64,000 nucleotides of DNA from Dyadobacter sp. NIV53 (GCF_019711195.1 NZ_CP081299.1:1798001-1862000), one strand, 5' to 3'. Shown: positions 36,455-44,929, numbered from the stretch's first letter. Numbers and translations: made by a program. The notes: generated by a model from the letters alone, not told the origin.

Positions 36455-37204
36455 TTAAAGTAATGTCGATCCTCCATCAATAATATGATCAGAACCGGTA
36501 ATGAATGACGCCTCATCACTCGATAGGAAAGCAACGAGCTGACCTATTTCGCTCGGTTTTCCGATACGGCCCAAAGGCGTTAAGCCTATCAGGTAGTCGG
36601 TCATGCCATTTAAGGTTTCATCATCCATACCCATTTTGCTGAATAATTCAGTGTCAATTGCACCCGGACTAATTGAATTCACCCTGATTTTTCTTGATGC
36701 AAGTTCCAATGCGGCTGTTTTTACGATAGAATTAACTGCTGCTTTGCTTGCGCTGTAAACACTTAATCCCGCACCCACTGTGGAAGCCAGGACTGAGGAA
36801 AGAACCACAACAGATGCACCGTCATTAAGATAAGGAATGAATTTACTCAAAGTAAAGTAAACTCCCTTGTAATTGACGTCGTTGATCTTGTCGAAGTTTT
36901 CCGGTGTTTCAAGTTCAATGGAGGATGTTCCCGATATGCCCGCATTGATATAGAGAATGTCAACCTTTCCGAATTTTTCCGTCACCTCCTTTACCAGACT
37001 ATCAATGTCTTCAAGCTTTGCCTGATCTGATAAAATCGCCGTAACTCCCAGTTCCTGGGCGGCCTGGTCAAGAGCCTCTTTTCTTCTACCTGTAATGATA
37101 ACGGTGGCACCCAAATCTTTAAGAACTTTTGCTGTTCCGAAACCCATGCCACTGTTTCCGCCTGTAATGACTGCTATCTTATTTTCAAATTTTTTCATCA
37201 CCAT
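36455..37204 (-). CDS. SDR-family NAD(P)-dependent oxidoreductase
   Basis: A 249-residue classical short-chain dehydrogenase. It has AVITGGNSGMGFG (TGxxxGxG), YINAGISG (NNAG variant), a catalytic Ser in VVLSSVLAS and YSASK. It ends with the typical FITGSDHIIDGG. It is divergent from an HxlR regulator 106 bp away with a large inverted repeat between them, so it is probably repressed by that regulator and induced by an electrophile or quinone. Confidence 0.92.
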   Translation of the reverse strand: MVMKKFENKIAVITGGNSGMGFGTAKVLKDLGATVIITGRRKEALDQAAQELGVTAILSDQAKLEDIDSLVKEVTEKFGKVDILYINAGISGTSSIELETPENFDKINDVNYKGVYFTLSKFIPYLNDGASVVVLSSVLASTVGAGLSVYSASKAAVNSIVKTAALELASRKIRVNSISPGAIDTELFSKMGMDDETLNGMTDYLIGLTPLGRIGKPSEIGQLVAFLSSDEASFITGSDHIIDGGSTLL

Positions 37205-37248
37205 ATTTTATTCTAAAAAATCATTTACTCAAAGGTAAAATCTCTTAA

Positions 37249-37281
37249 CTTTACTTTTGATACGGGTTTCCAAAAGTAAAG
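37249..37281. promoter_or_regulatory. Likely HxlR operator: 11-bp inverted repeat
   Basis: The perfect arms CTTTACTTTTG and CAAAAGTAAAG are separated by 11 bp. The repeat lies between the divergent SDR and HxlR genes, where an HxlR dimer would be expected to control both. A weaker half, TTTACTCAAAGGTAAA, lies just to the left. Confidence 0.7.
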
Positions 37282-37309
37282 TGGGTTCCCTTGGTAAACC
37301 TTTGTAATT

Positions 37310-37675
37310 ATGGAGAAAATTAAATCAATGGTTGAAGAGCAGGTTGATTGTTCGAAGATACTTTTTGCAATACAGGACGCGCTTGATCTGATAAGCGGTA
37401 AATGGAAGATCAAGGTGATCAGCGTTCTGCTTTATGGTAAAAAGAATTTTACAGATTTACAGAAACAGATTGACGGTCTTGGGTCCAAAATGCTTTCAAA
37501 AGAGCTGCAAGACCTAGAAATTAACGGGCTTATCACACGGACCGTTAACATCACCAAGCCCATTACTGTAAGTTACGAATTGACAGCCTACGGCCACACA
37601 TTGGAGCCGATCATCAAAGTGCTTGCAGATTGGGGAACAGAGCACCGGCATAAGATTAAGGTGGGTGATCTCTGA
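37310..37675 (+). CDS. HxlR-family transcriptional regulator
   Basis: A 121-residue winged helix-turn-helix regulator. It has the HxlR pattern LISGKWKIKVISVLL, FTDLQKQIDGLGSKMLSKEL and LINGLITRTV-like wing. Cys14 lies just before the DNA-binding domain, the place used by thiol-sensing members such as HypR and YodB. It is divergent from an SDR gene and has a perfect 11-bp inverted repeat in the shared promoter region. Confidence 0.9.
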   Translation: MEKIKSMVEEQVDCSKILFAIQDALDLISGKWKIKVISVLLYGKKNFTDLQKQIDGLGSKMLSKELQDLEINGLITRTVNITKPITVSYELTAYGHTLEPIIKVLADWGTEHRHKIKVGDL

Positions 37676-37722
37676 AAATTGATGATTGTTTTGATTAACG
37701 GCCAGCTATTAATATATAATTG

Positions 37723-37755
37723 AAACGCCAATCCTGAACACAGGACTGGCGTTTT
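37723..37755. terminator. Hairpin terminator between convergent HxlR and SDR genes
   Basis: AAACGCCA-ATCCTG and CAGGAC-TGGCGTTTT pair with one mismatch around a four-base loop and end in T runs on both strands. Confidence 0.85.
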
Positions 37756-37792
37756 GCAATTGCCTTCGGATACAACATTTCGATTATCAGGA

Positions 37793-38590
37793 CTAGACTG
37801 AAAAAGTTTGACCTCCGTCTACACGAACGATCGATCCCGTAATGTTATCAGCGTACGGGCTCATCAGATAAGCTACCGCGCCTGCCACTTCTTCTGGCCT
37901 ACCAAATCTTCCCGTATCATTTTGCAAGAATTGGGCTGCTGCATTTTTTTCAATTTCATCCCAGTTATCTCCCCAATTATTTTGTTTTGCCATGCCAAGG
38001 ATCAGTTTTTTTACGGATTCTACCAACATTGCTCCCGGCGCAACCGTATTAGAAGTAATGCCTGAACCTTTCAGCTCCCTGGCAAGTGATACCGTCAGGT
38101 TATGCCTTGCCGCCATTGCCGCATTATAGTCCGGCTGAATTGCCATAGGCTGGATCGCCGTTATACCGCCGATCTGAACTACCCTTCCCCAACCAAGTTT
38201 ACGCATTTGAGGAAGCAAACGCTGAGTCATTCTTATACCTGATACCACGTTGATATTGTAAGTATCCAGCCATTCTTTCGGTGTCACATCCAACCAGGGC
38301 TGCCCACGGTAAACCCCTGCATTGTTGATCAGAATATCGACCTGTCCATTGGCCAAAGCTGCGGCTACCACACGATCAGCGCCGTCTTCGGTTGTCAGGT
38401 CTCCTATCGCGTATTCGGCCTTTCCACCAAATTTATTAATCTTATCTGTAACCGATTTGGTCCTCTCTTCATCACGACCATGAATAATCACCTCAGCGCC
38501 TTCGCTCGCCAGCATACTAGCAATTGCTTCTCCCAGACCAGAACTTGATCCGGTAATTAATGCTCTTTTTCCTTTAATTTTTAAGTCCAT
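37793..38590 (-). CDS. SDR-family protein with altered catalytic site
   Basis: A 265-residue short-chain dehydrogenase-like protein with a normal coenzyme loop (ALITGSSSGLGEAIA) and LINNAGVYRG. The active site is changed: where YxxxK is expected it has Y-N-A-A-M (PDYNAAMAARHN), and the catalytic Ser region reads VVQIGGITA. The rest, including the C-terminal NITGSIVRVDGG, is intact, so this is a divergent subfamily and not decay. It may bind NAD(P) without classical reduction or use other residues. It is divergent from a second HxlR regulator. Confidence 0.88.
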   Translation of the reverse strand: MDLKIKGKRALITGSSSGLGEAIASMLASEGAEVIIHGRDEERTKSVTDKINKFGGKAEYAIGDLTTEDGADRVVAAALANGQVDILINNAGVYRGQPWLDVTPKEWLDTYNINVVSGIRMTQRLLPQMRKLGWGRVVQIGGITAIQPMAIQPDYNAAMAARHNLTVSLARELKGSGITSNTVAPGAMLVESVKKLILGMAKQNNWGDNWDEIEKNAAAQFLQNDTGRFGRPEEVAGAVAYLMSPYADNITGSIVRVDGGQTFSV

Positions 38591-38611
38591 TTTATTTTGT
38601 AATTATCAATT

Positions 38612-38628
38612 ACTTACTTTTGGTAAGT
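38612..38628. promoter_or_regulatory. Likely HxlR operator ACTTAC-N5-GTAAGT
   Basis: A perfect six-base inverted repeat with a five-base spacer lies 22 bp upstream of the SDR start. A second pair, GGTAAGTAAGACT at about 38640 and AGTCACTTACC at about 38680, repeats the same half-sites further into the intergenic region, so the regulator may bind at more than one place. Confidence 0.6.
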
Positions 38629-38719
38629 CAAAGGTATTTGGTAAGTAAGACTCAAACAAGAACGTACCAGAATCTCAGTCACTTACCGCCATGTTTGTTA
38701 TATTGAAAACTAAGAGGTT

Positions 38720-39100
38720 ATGATTCGAAAAGAAATAAAAAAAGATTTTGACATGGCTGATTGCGGTATCCGTAATCTCCTTGACCGTGTTGGGGACAAA
38801 TGGTCTTTGATGATTATGGACATTTTGGGAAGCGACGGAACACTGCGTTTTAGTGAACTGGATCACAAAATAGAAAGCATATCACAAAAGATGCTCACTG
38901 TAACACTGAAAAGTCTGGAAACGGACGGGCTTATCAACCGAAAGATGTATCCCCAGATTCCGCCCAAGGTTGAATATTCGCTTACTGATCTTGGCAGAAC
39001 ACTACTGCCTGCCATTACTATGCTGAAAAACTGGGCAGTAGAAAGTATGCCGGCTATTTTGGAAGCAAGAAGCAGAATGGAATCGAAGAAAAATATATAG
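38720..39100 (+). CDS. HxlR-family transcriptional regulator
   Basis: A 126-residue winged helix-turn-helix regulator with LLDRVGDKWSLMIMDIL and FSELDHKIESISQKMLTVTL. Cys15 is at the same place as in the first HxlR protein (Cys14) and could sense electrophiles. It is divergent from the second SDR gene; GTAAGT-type repeats in the shared promoter are its likely operators. Confidence 0.9.
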   Translation: MIRKEIKKDFDMADCGIRNLLDRVGDKWSLMIMDILGSDGTLRFSELDHKIESISQKMLTVTLKSLETDGLINRKMYPQIPPKVEYSLTDLGRTLLPAITMLKNWAVESMPAILEARSRMESKKNI

Positions 39101-39329
39101 CTAACCGCAATTCAGAGCTTAACTACTCTATTGACTTACTTTTTCCCAGTGTAATTTCAGCACCTGAATTGTCACGTCTGGAAAAGCAACTTCCATCTTT
39201 TTACGAGGTTAAAATTACTTTTCCGAACGACTCTATATCAAAAGGATTTTAAAGAGCTGCGGGCAAAATTGTACGTTTAAGTACTTGCCCATATTTGCAT
39301 AAAAACTGTCAAGCGGAAACCAATATTGT

Positions 39330-39720
39330 TCATAAGCTACCGTAACTTAGCGTACCCGCCGTCCACCGTATAGCCTGTAAAAAGGGCGTTTTCGCAAAGA
39401 TTCTCCTGATTTCGCTCACAATATTTGCAGTATCCGCAGGTATATCTGAGCCAGGGAATGCCGACAAAATCGCCAACTTATGCCTGGAAACTTCACTTCC
39501 CGATTGCACCACTTGCCCGACAATTTCGTGCCCCGGAATAAGGTCTGGCTTTGGATCTGCTAGTTCCCCGTCCACAATATGGAGGTCGGTTCTGCAAATC
39601 CCACAGGCGATCACCTTTACGAGTATCTGATTTTCCTGAGGAACCGGTATTGGTACTTTTGAAAAGGCCAATGGCTTTCCCGGTGAATGGAAATCATAGC
39701 GTTCATGGTATCCGGCAGAT
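39330..39720 (-). pseudogene. Composite remnant: zinc alcohol dehydrogenase start joined to SDR end
   Basis: The right part (about 39500-39720) encodes a zinc-dependent alcohol dehydrogenase N-terminus (VIACGICRTDLHIVDGEL, LIPGHEIVGQVV). It contains a one-base frameshift near MNAMI/FHSPGKP, so no clean start remains. After SEVSRHK the sequence leaves the family. The left part (39330-39460) matches the tail of an SDR: PADTANIVS, then in another frame ENALFTGYTVDGGYAKLR. Two different oxidoreductase genes have thus been joined and have decayed. An open frame of 113 codons spans the junction but is not expected to be functional. Confidence 0.75.
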
Positions 39721-39790
39721 TCATAACGATTGGGCTCGGCTTGACTGCAACAACCTAACCATCAGAAGATCAATAGATTCGAGTTACACT

Positions 39791-40360
39791 TTACTGTTCA
39801 CGAAAAGTGACAGTTGGATCAATATCTCCTTTCGATTCAGGAAAATTTTGAAAAATTTTTGCTACTGCTGATCTGATCAGGATATCCGTGTCTTTGGTGT
39901 CGTAAAGCACTACTTCCATGGCGGCAACCGCCCATCCGCGCCAGACCAGATTTTGGTTTTTTGTACTCATGAAGTCAATGATCAAAGTTCCTTCGCGGTA
40001 GCTGAATACGTCGGATCTGGGACGCATGAAGTAATCGCCATACATATAGCCGTAAGGATCCGGAGTCAGCATTGAGCGCTCTTCCATTACAATGTGATAG
40101 TGCAGCGTGAGGTCAGGATTCTGGTCGGTACGGACATACCCTTTTGCCTGCATCAGGTCGCTGGCGGCTGCTCTTATCCGTTTATCGTTCAATTCGCTGT
40201 AATATAACGGATTGCCTTTTTTCTCCGTTTGACTTGCCCCCTCCCAGGTGAAGGTCTTATAATTTTGGACGTTATCCGCCTTGTCGTAATCATAATATGC
40301 GCGAATCGCAGGACTACAACCGTATAAACCGATCAACAAAACCATGCATAGCTTTTTCAT
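39791..40360 (-). CDS. DUF4136 lipoprotein
   Basis: A 189-residue predicted lipoprotein. The signal peptide MKKLCMVLLIGLYGC ends in a lipobox with Cys15. The mature part matches DUF4136 (AYYDYDKADNVQNYKTFTW, RIRAAASDLMQAKGY, LVWRGWA). Function in the cell envelope is unknown. It is divergent from the usp cluster, and a TGA-N6-TCA site (40453-40464) lies 98 bp upstream. Confidence 0.87.
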   Translation of the reverse strand: MKKLCMVLLIGLYGCSPAIRAYYDYDKADNVQNYKTFTWEGASQTEKKGNPLYYSELNDKRIRAAASDLMQAKGYVRTDQNPDLTLHYHIVMEERSMLTPDPYGYMYGDYFMRPRSDVFSYREGTLIIDFMSTKNQNLVWRGWAVAAMEVVLYDTKDTDILIRSAVAKIFQNFPESKGDIDPTVTFREQ

Positions 40361-40452
40361 GACGTTTTGATTTAGCTTTCTTCAATATCTAGTTCAGCTC
40401 AAATTTATCCGGATGGATTTTGGCAAAATATGTTCTCCTGCATGATTTAAGC

Positions 40453-40464
40453 TGATATTACTCA
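40453..40464 (-). promoter_or_regulatory. Weak Crp/Fnr-type site TGATATTACTCA
   Basis: It fits TGA-N6-TCA but not the stricter inner positions. It is centred 98 bp before the DUF4136 start, with a TATTTTG-like element about 31 bp downstream on the minus strand. Confidence 0.35.
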
Positions 40465-40531
40465 TGAATTGTGCTTTTGAAATTCAGAAAACAAGACCCC
40501 ACAACCTCCTCTCCCGAATATGGGCGAGTCA

Positions 40532-40543
40532 TGACCAAAGTCA
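40532..40543 (+). promoter_or_regulatory. Crp/Fnr-type dyad TGACCAAAGTCA ahead of the usp operon
   Basis: A near-perfect TGAC-N4-GTCA dyad. It is centred 109 bp before the ATG at 40647 (79 bp before an alternative ATG at 40617). A T-rich element TAATCTTT is centred about 35 bp downstream. Confidence 0.6.
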
Positions 40544-40646
40544 GGTTTCATGCCAATGAACATCATTCTAATCTTTTTTGATAATCAATAGTTTAGCATC
40601 GTCAATCAACAATTTGATGACACGCCAAACCATTAATCGAACAACC

Positions 40647-41495
40647 ATGAAAAAGATCCTCGTGCCCTGCGACTTCTCAGATTCTGCAAGACAAGCTTAC
40701 AAGTTTGCTATTGATCTTGCTGCTGCCAATGGCGGCGAGGTAATTTTGGTAAAGATTATAGATCTCACACCTGTATATGTTGAAAGCCTGGATTCGAATC
40801 CTTATTATTTGCATGTGACGTCTGTGTTAAAAGAACTGGAAGTGGATGCCTGGGATGATTTTGAGGTTTTTACAAAAGCAATAGATGCTAAAAATGTGAA
40901 AGTAACTTTTGTAACTGAGCAAGGCACGGTATGCCAGACATTACTGAACCAGATCCACAAACAAGAAGCAGACCTTGTGGTGATGGGCACACGCGGCGTA
41001 CATGGATTGAAAGAATTCTTATTAGGCTCCAATACTGAAAAAATTGTTCAATGTGCACCTGTTCCGGTATTTGTCATTCACCATGCGCAAAGTTTTTCCA
41101 GGATCAAAAACATCATTTTTCCTACTGAAATTGATCTGACTCAAAATGCAATAGTCGAAAAAATTAAAGCACTGCAGGCCTTTTTCAATGCAACCCTTCA
41201 TTTATTATATATTAAAACACCAGTCAATGATGAAAAAATTGAGGAACTGGAAATGAGTCTGGGAAACATGGCCCGCTTCTACGATCTGACCAATTATACA
41301 ATCAATGTCCGGGAACATAACAATGAGGAAGATGGTATACTAAAATTCTCAACTGCTTTAAGTAACTCCATTATAGCAATGGGCACGCACGGGAATAAGG
41401 GACTTAAGCACTTCATGGCCGGTAGCATTGCTGAAAGTGTTGCGAACCATTCAAAGGAAACGATCTGGACGTATTCAATTGGGGCTCAGCAGTGA
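40647..41495 (+). CDS. Universal stress protein, two tandem Usp domains
   Basis: A 282-residue cytoplasmic protein. Domain 1 opens MKKILVPCDFSDSARQAYKFA and ends with the ATP-binding signature GTRGVHGLKEFLLGSNTEK. Domain 2 ends with GTHGNKGLKHFMAGSIAES, also a good G-x2-G-x9-G-S. I placed the start at 40647; the frame extends upstream with an ATG at 40617. It heads a plus-strand run of three Usp genes with a FixH-like gene between, preceded by a Crp/Fnr-type dyad. It is closely similar in layout to the Usp at 51999-52853. Confidence 0.92.
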   Translation: MKKILVPCDFSDSARQAYKFAIDLAAANGGEVILVKIIDLTPVYVESLDSNPYYLHVTSVLKELEVDAWDDFEVFTKAIDAKNVKVTFVTEQGTVCQTLLNQIHKQEADLVVMGTRGVHGLKEFLLGSNTEKIVQCAPVPVFVIHHAQSFSRIKNIIFPTEIDLTQNAIVEKIKALQAFFNATLHLLYIKTPVNDEKIEELEMSLGNMARFYDLTNYTINVREHNNEEDGILKFSTALSNSIIAMGTHGNKGLKHFMAGSIAESVANHSKETIWTYSIGAQQ

Positions 41496-41532
41496 TGCCG
41501 CGTAGATCCAACATTACAAAGGCTTTATTTAT

Positions 41533-42417
41533 ATGAAAAAGATCCTTGTGCCGTGCGATTTCTCACCCTGCTGTGAAAATGCGTTGAGATTTGCCATAGA
41601 ACTGGCAGGCAAATGCCATGCTGAGGTGATCATTCTAACCATTTTGAAACTCCCGGAGAAACTCTCCGATGCTAAGGATCTTGATTTATACAGAAAACTG
41701 GCCAGAGTTGGTTTTGAAAAAATTAAAAAGACTTACCGGCTTCCCATCAGGATCAGGCACGAAATTACCGTGGGAAAAATATTACCGGAGATACTCGGAT
41801 GTATAAACAGGAAGAACATTGACCTGGTTGTGATGGGAACGAAAGGCTCCCGAGGTTGGGAACAGATATTCATGGGTTCGAATACTGAAAAAGTGGTTAG
41901 GGCCTCGCCAGTTCCGGTGTTGTCGATTAAGGGACTAACTGCGGTTGGTTCAATAAAAAATATCGTTCTTCCCTGCGATCTGAGACATCACCAATTTGAA
42001 TTCATAGAGCAATTAAAATTCCTCCAAAAAACTTTTCAGGCTAAACTTCACTTGCTGCGTATAAACACGGACGTCAGGGTCGAAAATAGCTCGCTCGAAT
42101 CCCGGCTGCGGGAATACATCATTCATTATGGACTTGACGATACGACCTGCAACGTCAGGTTTGACGATGATGAGCGGGCGGGAATCGTCCACTTCGCAAA
42201 GGAAATGAATGCAGATATGATCGCTATGTCAACACACGGCAATCTTGATGCCGGGCATTTGTTTGCCACCAGCATTGCAGCAGATGTAGTGAATCATGCC
42301 AATATGCCTGTCTGGACTTGTGCTGTAAACAAGAGACTTGCCGAGCCTAAGCCGCCAATAACCGAAAAACGTGCCTCGACCCATAAACCACTAAGTTCAA
42401 AATTAACCATACCATGA
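41533..42417 (+). CDS. Universal stress protein, two tandem Usp domains
   Basis: A 294-residue protein opening MKKILVPCDFSPCCENALRFA, with the ATP-binding signature GTKGSRGWEQIFMGSNTEK in domain 1 and STHGNLDAGHLFATSIAA in domain 2. A basic C-terminal tail of about 25 residues extends beyond the fold. It follows the previous usp by 37 bp and overlaps the next small gene by four bases (ATGA), so translation of the two is probably coupled. Confidence 0.92.
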   Translation: MKKILVPCDFSPCCENALRFAIELAGKCHAEVIILTILKLPEKLSDAKDLDLYRKLARVGFEKIKKTYRLPIRIRHEITVGKILPEILGCINRKNIDLVVMGTKGSRGWEQIFMGSNTEKVVRASPVPVLSIKGLTAVGSIKNIVLPCDLRHHQFEFIEQLKFLQKTFQAKLHLLRINTDVRVENSSLESRLREYIIHYGLDDTTCNVRFDDDERAGIVHFAKEMNADMIAMSTHGNLDAGHLFATSIAADVVNHANMPVWTCAVNKRLAEPKPPITEKRASTHKPLSSKLTIP

Positions 42418-42659
42418 CCTACAAACCTACCACCCAGCAAATGAGTTTTGTTCTGCCATTGTATTTCACAAAGGCCGAAGTAGTATTTACGAAAGGCAGT
42501 GGAAGCCTTGAAAATATCAGCTTTCAGATACTTGAAAAAACTGAACCAAGGCATGTGGTGTCGACAGAAAAACTTGAAAAAGGATTTTGGCTGGCTCAGC
42601 TTGTCTGGTCTATGGGAAGATCCCAATACTGTACCGAAAAGTTAATTGAAATCGCTTAA
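42414..42659 (+). CDS. Small FixH-like beta-sandwich protein without membrane anchor
   Basis: An 81-residue protein coupled by an ATGA overlap to the upstream usp gene. The C-terminal half (EKLEKGFWLAQLVWSMGRSQYCTEKLIEI) resembles the end of FixH/YtkA-like proteins (L-x-x-G-x-W-x-x-x-x-x-W-x-x-G-x-x-Y-x-x-E-K), which help assemble cbb3 oxidase. The usual N-terminal membrane helix is missing, so this is either a soluble derivative or a remnant kept in frame. It is followed 15 bp later by another usp. Confidence 0.65.
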   Translation: MTYKPTTQQMSFVLPLYFTKAEVVFTKGSGSLENISFQILEKTEPRHVVSTEKLEKGFWLAQLVWSMGRSQYCTEKLIEIA

Positions 42660-42674
42660 ACAAAAAATTACTTT

Positions 42675-43493
42675 ATGAAAACCATTGTCCTAGCCACCGA
42701 TTTTTCAAAAGAATCAGCATCCGCCTCCGAGTTCGCAGTAAAAATCGCGGGGATTTTAAAGTCACGTCTGCTGATTTTGCACGTTTATAAGTCATCATTC
42801 CATATTCCAACCTGGACGGATCTGCCTGTTCCAGAAGAAGACAAAGCGAAGCTCAAAAGTATGCGCCAGTTGTACCACCTTCGGAAACGGCTTAGGGAAT
42901 TTTCCGGAAAGTCAGTAGAGATAATCCTGTCCGCAAGGGAAGGCGACGCCATCGACACTATTAAAGAAGTAACAAGCGAGCAACATGTCGACTTGCTTAT
43001 CATGGGCACTGCTGGTGCAAAATCTCCGGGCTATACTTATTTTGGCAGCAAGGCTACCGAGCTGATTTTACAGATTACGGTGCCTCTACTCCTGGTTCCG
43101 CCAAAAGCACACTTCTCTCAATTTGAAAAAATGGTACTGGCTGCCGATCTGAGACACCCTGTCAATGCAGCCGCACTGGAAAATGTGATACATTTTTGCA
43201 AAGAGTTCGGGGCGACCTTAGACGTCGTATGCATCAGCGAGGAGCCTTCCGACCCGAAAACCCTTGAAACCGGCCAGCATATCCGTAATCTTATGTTATC
43301 TATCCCTCATACAATGAGTATTGTTTCGGGACATAATGCGACTGCGAAAATAATGGACTTTGCCACAGACAACCATGCCGACCTGCTCATTATGCTTCCC
43401 AGACAACACAACAAGCTTTTATATGCAGTGCTGGAAAGCAATACACAACAGATTGCCAGACAGGCTGATATATCTGTAATGGCAGTGATGTAA
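42675..43493 (+). CDS. Universal stress protein, two tandem Usp domains
   Basis: A 272-residue protein opening MKTIVLATDFSKESASASEFA, with the signature GTAGAKSPGYTYFGSKATE in domain 1. Domain 2 is shorter and lacks the glycine signature. It is the last gene of the usp run and is followed by a terminator hairpin at 43522-43563. Confidence 0.9.
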   Translation: MKTIVLATDFSKESASASEFAVKIAGILKSRLLILHVYKSSFHIPTWTDLPVPEEDKAKLKSMRQLYHLRKRLREFSGKSVEIILSAREGDAIDTIKEVTSEQHVDLLIMGTAGAKSPGYTYFGSKATELILQITVPLLLVPPKAHFSQFEKMVLAADLRHPVNAAALENVIHFCKEFGATLDVVCISEEPSDPKTLETGQHIRNLMLSIPHTMSIVSGHNATAKIMDFATDNHADLLIMLPRQHNKLLYAVLESNTQQIARQADISVMAVM

Positions 43494-43521
43494 GAAGTTG
43501 TTTTGTGCATCAATCAAAAGA

Positions 43522-43563
43522 AAGACCGCCTGGAATTTATGCTCCCGACGGTCTTCTTTTTAT
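43522..43563 (+). terminator. Hairpin terminator after the usp run
   Basis: AAGACCG and CGGTCTT form a stem with a 20-base loop followed by CTTTTT. It lies between the convergent usp and SDR genes. The long loop lowers confidence. Confidence 0.6.
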
Positions 43564-43584
43564 TTAGCTTAGGTTAAAAATCTT

Positions 43585-44334
43585 TCAGGAAGCCAGGTAA
43601 CCTCCGTCTACGGGATAGTAGCACCCTGTAATAAAAGAAGCCTTATCCGAACAAAGGAATAGAACAAATTCTGCGACCTCATCAGGGGTTCCTATTCGTC
43701 CAATCGGGTGCTTACCGGCAAGCCAGTTCATTGTATCTTCGTCAAAATCTTTCAGCAAAGGCGTTTTGATAAAAGCCGGCCCAACGGCAATCGCCCTTAT
43801 ATTTTTAGGACCATATTCGAGCGCTATATTTTTAGTGAGACCAACCACACCATGTTTTGCAGCAACATAAGCAGGGCTGTTTGCAAAACCAACTTGTCCC
43901 AGAATAGAAGCCATGTTGACAATGACACCACCACCTGATTTTAGCATTTCGGGAATCTGGTAACGCATACCATAAAAAACGCCGGATAAATTAACAGCAA
44001 TAACCTTGTCCCAGCCGTCTATGGGGTACTCGCCTGTTGGTGCTGACGGCCCTCCTATTCCTGCATTGTTACATGCAAAATCCAATCGGCCAAATTTTTC
44101 GATTGTTTTCAAAACCAGCTGCTCATTATCTGCCGCGTTACCTGAATCTGCACGGACAAAGAAGGCTTCACCTCCCTTTTCATGGATCATTGAAACCGTT
44201 TCATTTCCTTCGTTTTCGTTTATATCCGAAACCGTCACGTTAACGCCTTCGCGTGCAAAAAGCAATGCGATACTTCGCCCAATACCAGAACCTGCCCCGG
44301 TAACAATGGCCGTTTTTCCTTCAAGTGAATACAT
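43585..44334 (-). CDS. SDR-family NAD(P)-dependent oxidoreductase
   Basis: A 249-residue classical short-chain dehydrogenase with AIVTGAGSGIGRSIA, DFACNNAGIGG, catalytic Ser in VNMASILGQ and YVAAK. The C-terminus FITGCYYPVDGGYLAS is typical. Asp36-like residue in TVSDINENEG suggests NAD preference. It converges with the usp run and shares the strand with the membrane protein and L,D-transpeptidase upstream. Confidence 0.92.
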   Translation of the reverse strand: MYSLEGKTAIVTGAGSGIGRSIALLFAREGVNVTVSDINENEGNETVSMIHEKGGEAFFVRADSGNAADNEQLVLKTIEKFGRLDFACNNAGIGGPSAPTGEYPIDGWDKVIAVNLSGVFYGMRYQIPEMLKSGGGVIVNMASILGQVGFANSPAYVAAKHGVVGLTKNIALEYGPKNIRAIAVGPAFIKTPLLKDFDEDTMNWLAGKHPIGRIGTPDEVAEFVLFLCSDKASFITGCYYPVDGGYLAS

Positions 44335-44382
44335 GATATTTTTCGTATTAATGAATTAATATTAAATCGATATAAAAATAAA

Positions 44383-44904
44383 TTAGTGGGAAGCATGCGC
44401 CAGGTGTGGCTTTTTGTGCTCATCATGTTTTCTCTCCCACAGGTATAGATTATCGTTTTTCTTTTGAAGTAAATACAAGGCAATGGCCATAAAGACGGTT
44501 GCAGGAAAAGCAGCATAAGTTCCAAGTGGAGCGACTGCCAAGCCGAAAACAATCCCTCCCCAGCAGCCAATTTGGAATAGCTTGCCTTTGAGCAGCATAG
44601 CGATGGCAATTAAAGCCTGACAAATGGCAATTACCAATACCATGGGCGTTATGATGGCTTCAAAAGTCCCCAGAATGAACTGTTTATAAAGTGGAATCGC
44701 ACTTTCAGCATAGTCCTGATATACCCACGGCGAATCCAAAGCCATGGAAGAATTGATCCAGCACGCCCAGCCGAAAAGCATTAGAAAAAACAAGCGTGCA
44801 AATTTCGGAAACCTGATCGAGGCAAAAATAGAGAGCAGCGCCAGTACATTGGAAGTAATGTAGGCCAGCACAAAAAAGAACGGAGTAAAAGGCAGGTGGT
44901 CCAT
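44383..44904 (-). CDS. Polytopic membrane protein of unknown function
   Basis: I do not recognise this 173-residue protein. It has about five predicted transmembrane helices (for example LAYITSNVLALLSIFASI, LFFLMLFGWACWI, MVLVIAICQALIAIAMLL) and a His/Lys-rich tail (ERKHDEHKKPHLAHASH) that could bind metal. I placed the start at the ATG at 44904; the frame runs further upstream but overlaps the L,D-transpeptidase gene. It lies 25 bp after that gene and may be co-transcribed. Confidence 0.7.
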   Translation of the reverse strand: MDHLPFTPFFFVLAYITSNVLALLSIFASIRFPKFARLFFLMLFGWACWINSSMALDSPWVYQDYAESAIPLYKQFILGTFEAIITPMVLVIAICQALIAIAMLLKGKLFQIGCWGGIVFGLAVAPLGTYAAFPATVFMAIALYLLQKKNDNLYLWERKHDEHKKPHLAHASH

Positions 44905-44929
44905 GATGATTGTGTTTAGTGATTGTGAA

